In this document: piece by piece, positions 50,312-58,438 of the stretch | Layout of the letters: each line of letters starts with the position of its first letter | Numbering within the stretch: the stretch's first letter is position 1 | Origin: Desulfotruncus alcoholivorax DSM 16058 | GTDB lineage: Bacteria > Bacillota > Desulfotomaculia > Desulfotomaculales > Desulfallaceae | Reading direction: 5' to 3' | Assembly (NCBI RefSeq): GCF_000430885.1 | Contig: NZ_AUMW01000021.1 | Location: 1-63,602 of the forward strand | Length of the DNA: 63,602 nt | Made by a program: the position numbers and the translations under genes | The notes under the pieces: generated by a model | What the model was told of the DNA's origin: nothing | The model's database searches: none | What the model saw: the letters and a program-made list of their open reading frames with translations, nothing else

Positions 50312-50707
50312 TTACTTCTGAATAAATTCAGATATATGCGGTGCCTTAATTTTTTCAAGCTTACTCTCACATACAGGGCATTTATTATTAGCCTCAGACA
50401 GGCTAAAAACTTCACCACAGCCTGTACACCTGTATTCCCAAACTTTATTAACACCGGTTTTTACCGCATTCCAACATTCTAATAGAGGCCCGGCGACATG
50501 CAATATTTCTTTTTCAATAACTCGTTCATTTCCATTGCGCAATGCGCCAAGTAGGTGCCCCATATGTTCAGCGGCTATTACCCCCCATTCCATAGGTTTA
50601 CGCTGATCATCCAACTCCGTATCCCCGTGAACTTCACGGTTAATTTGCTGTTGCAATAAAACTGCTTTAACAAAGCTTTCAGCTTCTTTAATCGTCATTG
50701 CTATCAC
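50312..50707 (-). CDS. Unknown protein with a rubredoxin-like zinc ribbon
   Basis: This encodes 131 residues. The helical N-terminal part (AESFVKAVLLQQQINREVHGDTELDDQRKPMEWGVIAAEHMGHLLGALRNGNERVIEKEILHVAG) resembles the helices of small element proteins, and the C-terminus is a zinc ribbon (YRCTGCGEVFSLSEANNKCPVCESKLEK). Such proteins may bind nucleic acid. It lies between two other unknown small genes of the conjugative element. Confidence 0.6.
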   Translation of the reverse strand: MIAMTIKEAESFVKAVLLQQQINREVHGDTELDDQRKPMEWGVIAAEHMGHLLGALRNGNERVIEKEILHVAGPLLECWNAVKTGVNKVWEYRCTGCGEVFSLSEANNKCPVCESKLEKIKAPHISEFIQK

Positions 50708-50763
50708 TCCATTCTTAAATAACTGATTATTAGGTTAAAAAAGTGCTGTCCGATCTTAAAAAA

Positions 50764-51084
50764 TTACGCTCCAAGGTGCTTTGCACATGCCATCGCAGCT
50801 TTAGCGGCATAATCAAAACCTTTGTAAGTCACACCAAATAGTGCTATTTCACGCGTGCCTTTCAGATTTACAACTTCAATCAAAATATAATGTCCCTCAA
50901 TCACCCCGGTTGACGGGTAACATGCAATCCAGCGATATTCCGGAAACTTCCGTTCCAGGTCTGTCGAAGGTGGAGTATCGAAATACTCCTCTGGATAACA
51001 ATCTTCGCTTCTAAGGCGATTTTGGAGCTCCTTTAGTACTTCACCGATGGTTTTGTTACTTAACTCAATTGGCTTTGTTTCCAT
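50764..51084 (-). CDS. Unknown 106-residue protein
   Basis: This frame (IELSNKTIGEVLKELQNRLRSEDCYPEEYFDTPPST...) is a soluble alpha/beta protein (RWIACYPSTGVIEGHYILIEVVNLKGTREIALFGVTYKG). No family is recognised. A GC-rich stretch of about 120 bases with CAGGCCCAC repeats separates it from the next gene upstream. It has a modest ribosome site (AAAGC). Confidence 0.5.
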   Translation of the reverse strand: METKPIELSNKTIGEVLKELQNRLRSEDCYPEEYFDTPPSTDLERKFPEYRWIACYPSTGVIEGHYILIEVVNLKGTREIALFGVTYKGFDYAAKAAMACAKHLGA

Positions 51085-51207
51085 TAGCTTTGGGATGAGC
51101 CGTCAGGCCCACCCCCAACACCTCCTTTTTGCCGTTGGGTTTAGCCTGACAGGCCCACATTAAACTTATCAATAAAATGAGAAACCTTCGTGGAGAAGCC
51201 TCTGGGC

Positions 51208-51447
51208 TTATCCCGGAGGAGGTTCACAATCTTTACCCCATGCCATTATTACTAGCTCTTTATAAATTTCTTGATCGATTTTATGTTCATTGCTCATAAT
51301 TCCAGCTACCCTAACTAATGCTCTTAGAATGCCCATACCGTTGTCTAGCCCTCTGGCATTATTTAAACCATTATTTTTCATATAATGATAGTCTTCAAAT
51401 TCATCACAAGCCATTTCAAGTAATTCACAATAAATCCTTTCAAACAT
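51208..51447 (-). CDS. Unknown 79-residue protein
   Basis: This encodes a small helical, acidic protein (YCELLEMACDEFEDYHYMKNNG, NGMGILRALVRVAGIMSNEHKID). No motif is recognised. GGAGG lies seven bases before the ATG. It follows radC on the same strand with a 26-base gap. Confidence 0.55.
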   Translation of the reverse strand: MFERIYCELLEMACDEFEDYHYMKNNGLNNARGLDNGMGILRALVRVAGIMSNEHKIDQEIYKELVIMAWGKDCEPPPG

Positions 51448-51473
51448 TTTTACACCTCCCGGTTACTGCATCT

Positions 51474-52217
51474 TTACATCAAACCTCTGGCTTTAAAGCT
51501 CACAAACTTTTTATCTCCGATCACCAAGTGGTCTAAGACATTGATGCCAATAATATTACCCGACTCTATTAAACGTTTGGTTACCTCTATGTCTTGCTGG
51601 CTTGGTGTGGGATCACCGCTGGGATGGTTGTGAACCAATATTACCCCGGCCGCGCTGCGCCTGATGGCAGCTTTATACAGTTCCCTGGGATGAATCGATG
51701 AAGAATTCAAACTACCGATAGAAATGGTCTCCCGGGCCAATACATGGTTCTTCGTATTTAACAACAAAACCCAAAACTGCTCCCGGTCAAGGTGGCGCAT
51801 TTCTTCCATCACCAGAGCGGCTGCGTTTTCCGGGGAATTAATAACCGGTCTATCCTCCGGCATGAGCTTGACCATGCGCCTGGCAAGTTCAAATGCAGCA
51901 GTAAGACGTACAGCTTTTTCTTTACCTATCCCGGGTAAATTCCTAAGTTCTTCAGATGACATCTGAGCAAGTGTCCGTAGTCCCTGTTTCATTAAAAATT
52001 CCATTGTTTCATCGGGTACAGGTCCTAGAATGGAAGCTAGTACGCCAGGTAATTCAATCGACTCCACCCCATACCGAATAGCTTCTTCCCTAACTTGCAA
52101 GGACAGTGTTCTCACTTTCATGTCCCGTGAGCTGGGTACTTCTCCGGTATATTGTTTTAATTGCTCATCGCTCCATAAATTCATTATCACGGATACGGGC
52201 TTACGGCCCGTATCCAA
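51474..52217 (-). CDS. radC: RadC family JAB/MPN protein
   Basis: This encodes 247 residues. An N-terminal helix-hairpin-helix part (ELRNLPGIGKEKAVRLTAAFELARRM) precedes the JAB/MPN metalloprotease fold with the RadC signature (REQFWVLLLNTKNHVLARETISIGSLNSSSIHPRELYKAAI, VHNHPSGDPTPSQQDIEVTKRL). RadC-like proteins in mobile elements are thought to help DNA maintenance or antirestriction; the catalytic role is unproven. A typical gene of conjugative elements. Confidence 0.9.
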   Translation of the reverse strand: MDTGRKPVSVIMNLWSDEQLKQYTGEVPSSRDMKVRTLSLQVREEAIRYGVESIELPGVLASILGPVPDETMEFLMKQGLRTLAQMSSEELRNLPGIGKEKAVRLTAAFELARRMVKLMPEDRPVINSPENAAALVMEEMRHLDREQFWVLLLNTKNHVLARETISIGSLNSSSIHPRELYKAAIRRSAAGVILVHNHPSGDPTPSQQDIEVTKRLIESGNIIGINVLDHLVIGDKKFVSFKARGLM

Positions 52218-52273
52218 TCCCTCCTTTCGGATGATTGATCTACGGGCGTACGCCCGGTTAACTTAGCTTAAAT

Positions 52274-52474
52274 TCACGCTATAGTTTTATAACAAACTCT
52301 TGTTTTCTCTCCACATTCAACACATTTCCGTTTATGGCCCGGTGCTGCATAACAAGCGGTTACCGGCTTACCGTCCAATAAAAAGCCTTTTACGAAATAC
52401 TCTCCTTGCACAATCTGTAACCTTTCGTTAATTAAATTTGCGCACCTTTCACAAATAAACAACACTTTACCCAT
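52274..52474 (-). CDS. Small Cys-rich protein
   Basis: This encodes 66 residues with two zinc-type pairs (ICERCANLI and KCVECGEKTRVC). The family is not recognised; small zinc-knuckle proteins are common in conjugative elements. It lies between radC and the ArdC-like gene on the same strand, with a clear AGAGGTAG region before its ATG. Confidence 0.6.
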   Translation of the reverse strand: MGKVLFICERCANLINERLQIVQGEYFVKGFLLDGKPVTACYAAPGHKRKCVECGEKTRVCYKTIA

Positions 52475-52499
52475 TGCTACCTCTCTATTTTTAGTATTT

Positions 52500-53336
52500 T
52501 TAGTGCGGTTCTTGTTCTAATTCCCGGTACCCCAGAATATAGTCAGCAGCTTTTTGTGCTTGCCCAGCCGCTAAGACCACCATTCTGCTGTCTTTCTTCA
52601 AGACTCGGAGCCATGATTGAATATAGGCTGCTGAATTCTCCAGGGTTTTGTTTTCAATTCCTGCCGTCCCGCAGAGCATGGCTGCACCGATCTCGGCTAC
52701 CAGTTCTTCTTTGCTATATGTTTCTGAACCGAAGGCTGCCATTTCTGTGAGTGTGGCCCGGTTTAGCCTTGTTTTGTGGCCGGTACTGTGAATGGCCTCA
52801 TGAAATAAAGTGCTGTAATATTCCTCCGGTTTTTGGTAATCACTTAGCGCCGGGACGCTTATACTGTCCGTTATTGGACTGTAAAAGGCTTTCCCTGGCG
52901 CAAAGGTTATTAGGGGTCGGGATTGATAGCCTTCGATTATTTTTTCAGCCGCTTCTATTGGGTTATGGTTAAAGACTTCAGTATCTTTTCTACGGCTCTT
53001 CAGGCCTTCAGTCTGGCTTAGTTCAAATACCCGATAGTACCGAAGAAATGGGATTTTCTCGAGCTCGCCGGTTTCTTTATTCTCTGTTTCCAGCCACTTC
53101 CAAAATACTACTATGTGAGATTTTGCGCCTTTCTTTACTTTGCCACCGGCTTCTTGCACTTGTTTAAAGGTCAGATACTCGCCCGGGTCAAGGAGTATGG
53201 CGTTTATCCCCCGGTAGGGTTTCTGGGTTTTCCAGTTCACTGCCCCGGGATCCCGCCATGGCTTCCGCCAGGGGATTGTTCCAGCCTCTAATTTTTTAAT
53301 TATTTCGTTCGTTACTATTTGGTAAACTGTTGCCAT
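52500..53336 (-). CDS. ArdC-family antirestriction protein
   Basis: This encodes 278 residues. The N-terminal 130 residues match the ssDNA-binding ArdC domain (YQIVTNEIIKKLEAGTIPWRKPWRDPG, PYRGINAILLDPGEYLTFKQVQEAGGKVKKGAKS). The C-terminal domain is a zincin with HEAIHSTGH (HExxH-type) and an Ala/Glu-rich helix (EELVAEIGAAML) providing the third ligand. ArdC proteins protect entering single-stranded DNA from host restriction in conjugation. It lies beside the primase-type and SSB genes of the element. Confidence 0.88.
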   Translation of the reverse strand: MATVYQIVTNEIIKKLEAGTIPWRKPWRDPGAVNWKTQKPYRGINAILLDPGEYLTFKQVQEAGGKVKKGAKSHIVVFWKWLETENKETGELEKIPFLRYYRVFELSQTEGLKSRRKDTEVFNHNPIEAAEKIIEGYQSRPLITFAPGKAFYSPITDSISVPALSDYQKPEEYYSTLFHEAIHSTGHKTRLNRATLTEMAAFGSETYSKEELVAEIGAAMLCGTAGIENKTLENSAAYIQSWLRVLKKDSRMVVLAAGQAQKAADYILGYRELEQEPH

Positions 53337-53405
53337 ATAATTTTGCCGGGATTGCCCAACCGGGCAATTTATACCCGGCCGGCACCTCCCTTTTATGGAT
53401 TTCCA

Positions 53406-53996
53406 CTAAACATAAAACTCCCTATTGAAGCTGTTTAAAGCCATCAGCTGAATTTCGGCGTTATTGCTTAGTAAACAGTCAATCAGGTATTTATAGTAGT
53501 CAACTTTATGCAGCAGCTCTGCCAGATCGTAATGTGCTTGATAACCGCCTGTTGCAAGTCTTCTATTTATGGTCCGGACAAGCAGCGCTAGTGTTTCATG
53601 TGCTTGTTCCAGCTTCTCGCAAAAAGCCCGTTCCATTTCACGCTTCCTGGCCTGACGTATAACTTTTTTACGGTCTGCCGGTGATAGCGGCTTATTTGCT
53701 TCAATGCCAAAATCCCGGGCTACCATCCGTGCAGCCTCAATTAGTTTTAATTTGAATACTTTTGCTACTAAATCCACAGCATCGCCATACTCACCGCAGC
53801 CGAAGCATTTCCATTTCCCGTTTGGGAAAACAACGAATGACGGTGAGTGATCATCATGTAGCGGGCACCGGGCCATCCAGCGCCTACCGCGTTTCTTTAA
53901 CTCGACGATGTTGTAGCGATTAATAACTTCCACAATATTTATCGGTTTAACCAGTTGGAATATACTAATTCGCTGTGTTGCGTTTACAGCGCCCAT
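53406..53996 (-). CDS. Short DnaG-type primase zinc-finger protein
   Basis: This encodes 196 residues. Residues about 15-95 are a CHC2 zinc finger of DnaG primases (VVEVINRYNIVELKKRGRRWMARCPLHDDHSPSFVVFPNGKWKCFGCGEYGDAVDLVAK). The TOPRIM catalytic domain is absent: after the finger only helices follow (AREKKVIRQARKREMERAFCEKLEQAHETLALLVRTINRRLA). It probably assists DNA recognition or replication of the element without making primers itself. A truncated gene is less likely because the frame ends with a regular domain and lies in a tight gene order. Confidence 0.8.
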   Translation of the reverse strand: MGAVNATQRISIFQLVKPINIVEVINRYNIVELKKRGRRWMARCPLHDDHSPSFVVFPNGKWKCFGCGEYGDAVDLVAKVFKLKLIEAARMVARDFGIEANKPLSPADRKKVIRQARKREMERAFCEKLEQAHETLALLVRTINRRLATGGYQAHYDLAELLHKVDYYKYLIDCLLSNNAEIQLMALNSFNREFYV

Positions 53997-54122
53997 AATA
54001 TCACCTCACCGGTTTTCAGTTGTTTTCCCTGTTTTTTGCAATTTCACTTTGATTTGCGTTTAATTTTGAATTATAATTATGGGTAAGTGAGGGAGGAGCC
54101 AGCTCCCCCACAAAGAGTAACC

Positions 54123-54257
54123 CTATTTGGTATGGCGATTGGGTCGTTTCCCTGTCGCTTTTCTCTTTTTCATCACGGTAGCTATTGCAGCCAGTGCCGT
54201 AATGATTTGAGAAATAAGCTTAAAGTAGTCCGCCACTATCATCAGCCAATCCCGCAT
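54123..54257 (-). CDS. Small membrane protein (44 residues)
   Basis: An ATG at 54257 (or one two codons earlier at 54263) behind GGGGGTG opens RDWLMIVADYFKLISQIITA then LAAIATVMKKRKATGKRPNR and ends at a TAG at 54123. It has one membrane helix and a strongly basic tail, a common layout for small toxins or small conjugation-associated membrane proteins. Otherwise 53997-54324 holds only a hairpin near 54090-54110 (GGGGGAG/CTCCTCC). Confidence 0.5.
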   Translation of the reverse strand: MRDWLMIVADYFKLISQIITALAAIATVMKKRKATGKRPNRHTK

Positions 54258-54324
54258 AGGCATCACCCCCTTTTCCTCACAAGGAGGCTTCACCTACCCC
54301 AAAATTACCGAACTCCCCTTTTTG

Positions 54325-54627
54325 TTACCAAAGTCCTAATTCTTCGAGTATCTCAACTGGTTTATCAACAAAAGCCAGGATCGCTCCGGGATAACGGTCC
54401 CAGGCGTATGAAAGAGTCATGTCAATTTCCCTCGGCAGTCCGGAGCCGTCTATCCCATGTACGCAAACCTGAGCTATTTCAACCTCATTTTTCTCAGCAT
54501 CAAACGCGCCGTTTAAAAGCCGGCGCCGGTACTCCAGGTAACTCATCCAGCCGTAGGATGTTCCAGTTAATTTGCCATGTATATAAACTTCTTTGACGTA
54601 AGGATCTTTTAACGCCACAGCTCCCAT
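54325..54627 (-). CDS. Unknown 100-residue protein
   Basis: This encodes a soluble alpha/beta protein (KEVYIHGKLTGTSYGWMSYLEYRRRLLNGAF, VEIAQVCVHGIDGSGLPREIDMTLSYAWDRYPGAILAFVDKPVEILEEL). No known family. A ribosome-like GGGGG site is close to the ATG. It lies between a terminator and the small membrane gene. Confidence 0.5.
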   Translation of the reverse strand: MGAVALKDPYVKEVYIHGKLTGTSYGWMSYLEYRRRLLNGAFDAEKNEVEIAQVCVHGIDGSGLPREIDMTLSYAWDRYPGAILAFVDKPVEILEELGLW

Positions 54628-54658
54628 TTTCTTTCAACCCCCTTTTAAAAAACACAAA

Positions 54659-54697
54659 AGGAGAACGCACGGGGTAATTCCCCGAAATTCGTTCTCC
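54659..54697 (-). terminator. Nested hairpin terminator
   Basis: GGAGAACG and CGTTCTCC pair and enclose a second stem (CGGGG/CCCCG); TTTTGTGTTTTTTAAAAG follows on the minus strand. It closes the transcript of the gene at 54737. Confidence 0.75.
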
Positions 54698-54736
54698 CAA
54701 AAGTCTCCTGTCTTACAATATGCCCTTTTTCCGCGA

Positions 54737-55171
54737 TTAAAGCTCTTTAGCCTTGATCGCAAACCAGGCAATGCCATCTTTCATGACATTATAATTGATC
54801 TCAAACTTCTTATTTAGACCACCCTGTAATGCCTTACCGACACCATTTTTAGCAATTACAATTTGATCTTCGCTTCCGTTTTCAACCCGGCAAGCAGCTC
54901 TGGTATTGCCGTTTTTAGTCAATTCCACTTTAGTGACAATTACCTTGGCTACCAGGTTCTCCTTTTCGTTTTTCTCTTCGCTTTCGTTTATTGCAGAGGG
55001 ATCATTTTTTTGCTCGGCAGCCGCTGCCGGTTGTGGCGCAGGTGCTTGAACACCAGCCAAGTTAGTGAACACACTAGACGCTGCAAACATACGGCAATCA
55101 GAACCTGCCCAAGCCATGCATGCATCTTGTAAACATTCGGTAAATCCTTTAAAAGGACACATTTTTTTCAT
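54737..55171 (-). CDS. Unknown protein with N-terminal Cys motif
   Basis: This encodes 144 residues. The start (KKMCPFKGFTECLQDACMAWAGSDCRMF) has four cysteines spaced like a zinc or iron-sulphur site seen in small conjugative-element proteins. A Pro/Ala-rich linker follows, and then a beta-rich C-terminal part (VIVTKVELTKNGNTRAACRVENGSEDQIVIAKNGVG). Not identified further. It is followed by a strong terminator. Confidence 0.6.
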   Translation of the reverse strand: MKKMCPFKGFTECLQDACMAWAGSDCRMFAASSVFTNLAGVQAPAPQPAAAAEQKNDPSAINESEEKNEKENLVAKVIVTKVELTKNGNTRAACRVENGSEDQIVIAKNGVGKALQGGLNKKFEINYNVMKDGIAWFAIKAKEL

Positions 55172-55315
55172 TCTTTCAGATACGGGCCGCGCCCGTATCC
55201 AGTCACCTCCACATGGTTTGGATTGCGGGCAAAACCCTTATCATCACTCTTTATAATTTTAATTCTTAAGCGTAACTAATCAACATTTTCGTTGCTTAGT
55301 CAACCAAGGACTTTT

Positions 55316-55978
55316 TTAAGTGCTACTATAGACGTATATCGTGAACCGTGCATCCCGCGCACATTCCGGCACGTGGCAGTAAACAAAATACTGATGCTCG
55401 TCCGTCGTAATTTTGAAACCGTACTGTGCAAAATGGCTGTCTTCAAGCAACTTGGCTTCCGGGTGAGCGTGGCAAAACGCGATCATCGCAGCACGATCTT
55501 TAAGTATGGATTTCCGAAACGTGTATACCGCGCTATGAAGCTCGGCCTGAAAATCAGTAGTGATTTTGTCAGATCGCTTTTCGTTGGTGTAAAAATTGGC
55601 GTGAAAGCGGTCACCCTGATTTCCAAAATCGCCCGCAAGATGTCCGATGCGGATTTTGCCCTCATCGCTGCGCAAATCGAAGTATTTCTCATCATCGACG
55701 GCATAGGGTATAATCTTTACACCACGAAGCTGTGTCTCTGGTTCGTACCGAGCCCCGATAGCTTTCATGCGGCTGGCGAATTCACAACAATGGAAGTCAT
55801 TACCGCCGACCCTCACATGCATCTCATCGAGGTATTTGCAAGGACTCGTCACCGTGCCGCGCCCGTCCTCGGGTGGATAGATAATATTGATATTTGCGCC
55901 GTCCGGGATGCAGAAAAGCTCCCGATATTCGCTGTCAATGAAACGGATTGTCTTATTAGGTATGCTGGTCATACTCAT
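55316..55978 (-). CDS. LPD28-like domain protein of the conjugative element
   Basis: This encodes 220 residues from the ATG at 55978 (AAGGGGG eight bases upstream); an upstream extension to 56053 is unlikely. The part TIRFIDSEYRELFCIPDGANI, then CKYLDEMHVRVGGNDFHCCEFASRM and GARYEP resembles the large polyvalent protein-associated domain LPD28 as I remember it. The C-terminal half (KDRAAMIAFCHAHPEAKLLEDSHFAQYGFKITTDEHQYFVYC) is of a second, unknown type. Function is unknown; such domains are typical of phage and conjugative elements. Confidence 0.55.
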   Translation of the reverse strand: MSMTSIPNKTIRFIDSEYRELFCIPDGANINIIYPPEDGRGTVTSPCKYLDEMHVRVGGNDFHCCEFASRMKAIGARYEPETQLRGVKIIPYAVDDEKYFDLRSDEGKIRIGHLAGDFGNQGDRFHANFYTNEKRSDKITTDFQAELHSAVYTFRKSILKDRAAMIAFCHAHPEAKLLEDSHFAQYGFKITTDEHQYFVYCHVPECARDARFTIYVYSST

Positions 55979-56071
55979 TAAAATACCCCCTTGCTTAAAA
56001 TAAAAAAGGGCAAAAAAGTTATTAAACATAACCTTTTTCGCCCTTGCTTTCATAGCCTGGTAAAACCGGCA

Positions 56072-56284
56072 TTATTCAGTATCATTCCATAGCTTTTCCG
56101 TTATTCCCGCCTGCTTCAAAATCAGTTTTAATAGCTGTATACTGATATCTCCAGCATGGGGATTGGGAATACGCAGCTTTAGTTCGTCTTTCTTCATAAA
56201 TTGTTGTCTTCCACCACTATAGGGACCGCTGAAACCCAATAACCTTAGACGTCTTATCAATTCGCGTCTATTTATGGGTCTCAC
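56072..56284 (-). CDS. hicA: HicA-like toxin with a substituted active-site His
   Basis: This encodes 70 residues from a GTG that overlaps the hicB stop by four bases. The dsRBD-like fold is clear (LIRRLRLLGFSGPYSGGRQQFMKKDELKLRIPNPHAGDISIQLLKLILKQAGI). HicA toxins are mRNA interferases whose catalytic His lies in a GG(K/R)H-type motif. Here the motif reads GGRQQF, with Gln at the His position. If this holds, the toxin should be weak or inactive. Confidence 0.8.
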   Translation of the reverse strand: MRPINRRELIRRLRLLGFSGPYSGGRQQFMKKDELKLRIPNPHAGDISIQLLKLILKQAGITEKLWNDTE

Positions 56285-56529
56285 GCCTCTGTCACTACTT
56301 TATTAAGGTTAATTCCTTTAATAAGTGGTAGTGGGTCATGGTCTCTTAACTTAAACAAAAGCCATTCTTCGAGCACTTCCTGAAGCACACTACGGCATTC
56401 TTCAAGGGTGCTTTCATTTGCCCAGACTCCCGGACATTCTTTTATTTCACCATAATAACTATTGTCATCAAGCATTTTATAAGATGCACTTTCCATGGCG
56501 CTGGCAACATAGTTGGTAAGTACAGGCAC
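56281..56529 (-). CDS. hicB: HicB-like antitoxin
   Basis: This encodes 82 residues. The GTG at 56529, ten bases behind AGGAGG, is chosen because it gives the usual HicB start (VLTNYVASAMESASYKML); longer starts at 56562 (ATG) and 56589 (TTG) exist. The partial RNase H fold (YGEIKECPGVWANESTLEECRSVLQEVLEEWLLFKLRDHDPLP) is present; no C-terminal DNA-binding extension is seen. It neutralises HicA and lies directly upstream of it. Confidence 0.8.
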   Translation of the reverse strand: MPVLTNYVASAMESASYKMLDDNSYYGEIKECPGVWANESTLEECRSVLQEVLEEWLLFKLRDHDPLPLIKGINLNKVVTEA

Positions 56530-56591
56530 GACTATCCCTCCTGTAATATTTCTTACCAACATATTACCATCTGGCGTTTCCTTGAGCAATT

Positions 56592-56924
56592 TTATTCACT
56601 CTCCTTTGGCCGATCCAGGAATTTAACCTTTTCGGCCACCACTTCAGCGGCTTTACGACGGATACCCTGGTTATCATCATAGGAGCGTATTTGAAGACGT
56701 CCCTTGATTGAGACCAGGCGTCCTTTACCGAGGTGCTTAATGCAATTCTCGGCAAGCTTCTCCCATGCTATAATTTCAATGAAATCAGCTTCACGTTCCC
56801 CGTCAGCATTTGTATAATCCCGGTCCACCGCCAGGGTCATTCTTGCCACTGTTTTTCCGCCAGGTGTCTGCTTTTCTTCCGGATCTTTAGTAAGCCGACC
56901 GATCAACCAAACTTCATTCATCAT
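56592..56924 (-). CDS. ssb: Single-stranded DNA-binding protein (short)
   Basis: This encodes 110 residues comprising the OB fold of SSB (NEVWLIGRLTKDPEEKQTPGGKTVARMTLAVDR, ADFIEIIAWEKLAENCIKHLGKGRLVSIKGRLQIRSYDDNQG). The usual acidic C-terminal tail with DDDIPF is missing; the protein ends KFLDRPKESE. Short SSBs of this kind are typical of conjugative elements and phages. It lies upstream of hicBA, all on the minus strand. Confidence 0.9.
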   Translation of the reverse strand: MMNEVWLIGRLTKDPEEKQTPGGKTVARMTLAVDRDYTNADGEREADFIEIIAWEKLAENCIKHLGKGRLVSIKGRLQIRSYDDNQGIRRKAAEVVAEKVKFLDRPKESE

Positions 56925-57061
56925 CTTTATTCCCCCTTATTTTTTCTTAAAATGCAAAAAACACCTAAGTATTTCGCTAGCATAACAAAACACTCTGGTG
57001 TTTACATTTCTTTGCTTTTTCGGGCGCATAGCCCAATATCTAATACACAAATTCGATTCTT

Positions 57062-57403
57062 TTATATGCCAAACAGCAGGTGCAGTTTTTTCTTTACCTT
57101 GGTTAAGGTTATTTGACCTGCCCTGCCTATAAATCTTACATCACCTTTATAAACCGCCCTTACTTCATCACATATGATTTTTGACGGCTTGGCCAGACCG
57201 GTTCGATCGGATGATTCTATGGGAATTTCCCACTGGTTGTCATGAACCGGAGTGGATGATATTTTTAACAATACCAGGTCATCTCTTCTCATATTATGAG
57301 ACTTAGTGCTTATCACCATGGCCGGCCTTGATTTTACTTTACCAGTATTCGCTTCTGAAAAGCTAATCCTGGCTATTACAATGTCTCCCGGCTTGTAGTT
57401 CAT
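57062..57403 (-). CDS. MazF/PemK-like toxin
   Basis: This encodes 113 residues from the ATG at 57403; longer frames run into the upstream gene. The MazF fold is visible (MNYKPGDIVIARISFSEANTGKVKSRPAMVIS, DDLVLLKISSTPVHDNQWEIPIESSDRTGLAKPSKIICDEVRAVYKGDV). Conserved Arg in KSRPAMVIS and the Ser/Thr-rich strand fit PemK-type endoribonucleases. The start overlaps the antitoxin-like gene by 41 bases. It probably serves to stabilise the element. Confidence 0.8.
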   Translation of the reverse strand: MNYKPGDIVIARISFSEANTGKVKSRPAMVISTKSHNMRRDDLVLLKISSTPVHDNQWEIPIESSDRTGLAKPSKIICDEVRAVYKGDVRFIGRAGQITLTKVKKKLHLLFGI

Positions 57404-57593
57404 CCCATTTCTTTTGGTAGTATTCGTCAAGTTCCTTGTCGTCCCAGTCGTCAATAACTTTTGACAGGTCATAGAATCCCACCGGCTTCCCTTTGAACTC
57501 CGGCCAGAACCGGCAAATAATTTCGTTTAAAAGCCAGATTTGGTCTTCTTTTGACAGTCCCTCTACAATTTTTGCAACTTCTTCCTTCTTCAT
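57363..57593 (-). CDS. Antitoxin partner of the MazF-like gene
   Basis: This encodes 76 residues, acidic and helical (EEVAKIVEGLSKEDQIWLLNEII, YDLSKVIDDWDDKELDEYYQKKWDEL). The sequence is not like MazE, but size, acidity and the overlap with the toxin gene make it the antitoxin. The upstream region lacks a clear promoter box. GTAAG and AAAGGGG occur before the ATG. Confidence 0.65.
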   Translation of the reverse strand: MKKEEVAKIVEGLSKEDQIWLLNEIICRFWPEFKGKPVGFYDLSKVIDDWDDKELDEYYQKKWDELQAGRHCNSQD

Positions 57594-57696
57594 ACTCGCT
57601 TACCCCTTTCATTCCGGCACGCTCCTTTCTTATAAAATAAAGCGCCCGGGTAATCCCACAGGCGCTGGTTCCCAACGCCCGCAGGGGCCATAAACG

Positions 57697-58340
57697 TAAA
57701 AAGACACATCAACATAACAAGTCGTTTTTTACGCTTGCATCTATGCCAAAGTGTCTTTCTTATCGCACACCATGAATGTGCCGCTAATATTATTTTTTAT
57801 GCGCACAAATCAATTAATAATGATGTTCACTTGCCATTAGCCATTAAAATCACATTCAACATTTTGCCGTCTCAGTATTGGTACGGCTTTATACTGCCTC
57901 TTTCGAGGTCACCGGAATCTTTACGAGTGGGCAAACGCCAGGCCGCCCGGCTAGCCTTTAACGCAGCTTGGGACAGTTCATGTTCACCGGTCACGTGTCT
58001 CCCGCAGGGGGTCCAGCCTGCACACGCTTTTCTTGGACCGGAGGGTCCCGTTCTAGTGGGACCAGACAAGGTACACCCTCGCTTTTCGCATTCAGATATA
58101 CCGTTTTGCCCGCTTTTTGCGTGCGGGTCGTGTACGCCCTTAAAAGCTCTTCGCCTATTTAAGAATGATGACGCCGCTTTTCACATAAGCGCCCTGTTGT
58201 TTACGGTACACCTGCTCTTCGCTGGGACTTTCCGCAAACCCTGGTCTTTCGATAAAGTGCAAGCTTTTCGCATTTACACCATCCCGGAGCTTCCATCCGA
58301 ACCAAGCTGGAGTCACTTGATTGAAAGGCCTGATAGATAA
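57697..58340 (-). other. Array of hairpins with recurring GCGAAAAGC-like loops (possible large structured RNA)
   Basis: No credible gene is present in 57594-58438 (845 bases), in contrast to the tight packing around it. Visible stems: AAAGACAC/GTGTCTTT (57699-57758), CCTC/GAGG (57897-57908), GGTCCA/TGGACC (58010-58039), GGTCCC/GGGACC (58044-58063), GTACAC/GTGTAC (58071-58135) enclosing CCCGC/GCGGG, CTTAAA/TTTAAG (58139-58163). The plus-strand motif GCTTTTCGC or close variants occurs nine times between 58025 and 58272, usually in loops or just beside them. On the minus strand this reads GCGAAAAGC. Confidence 0.5.
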
Positions 58341-58438
58341 ACATATTTTTGTTTTATGGAAAAACTTGAAATATTAAAATTGTGAAATTTAAGCTTACTT
58401 GTTAAGTTGCTTCTTTGGTTGATATGTTAAACCGATAA

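Noticed and set aside
55292-55981. Plus-strand frame of 229 residues opposite the gene at 55316-55978
   Set aside because: It is the antisense shadow of the minus-strand gene, which has a ribosome site and domain similarity.
57735-58340. A plus-strand reading frame of 201 residues
   Set aside because: No ribosome site, no domain-like pattern, and it runs through the hairpin series against the direction of all neighbouring genes.
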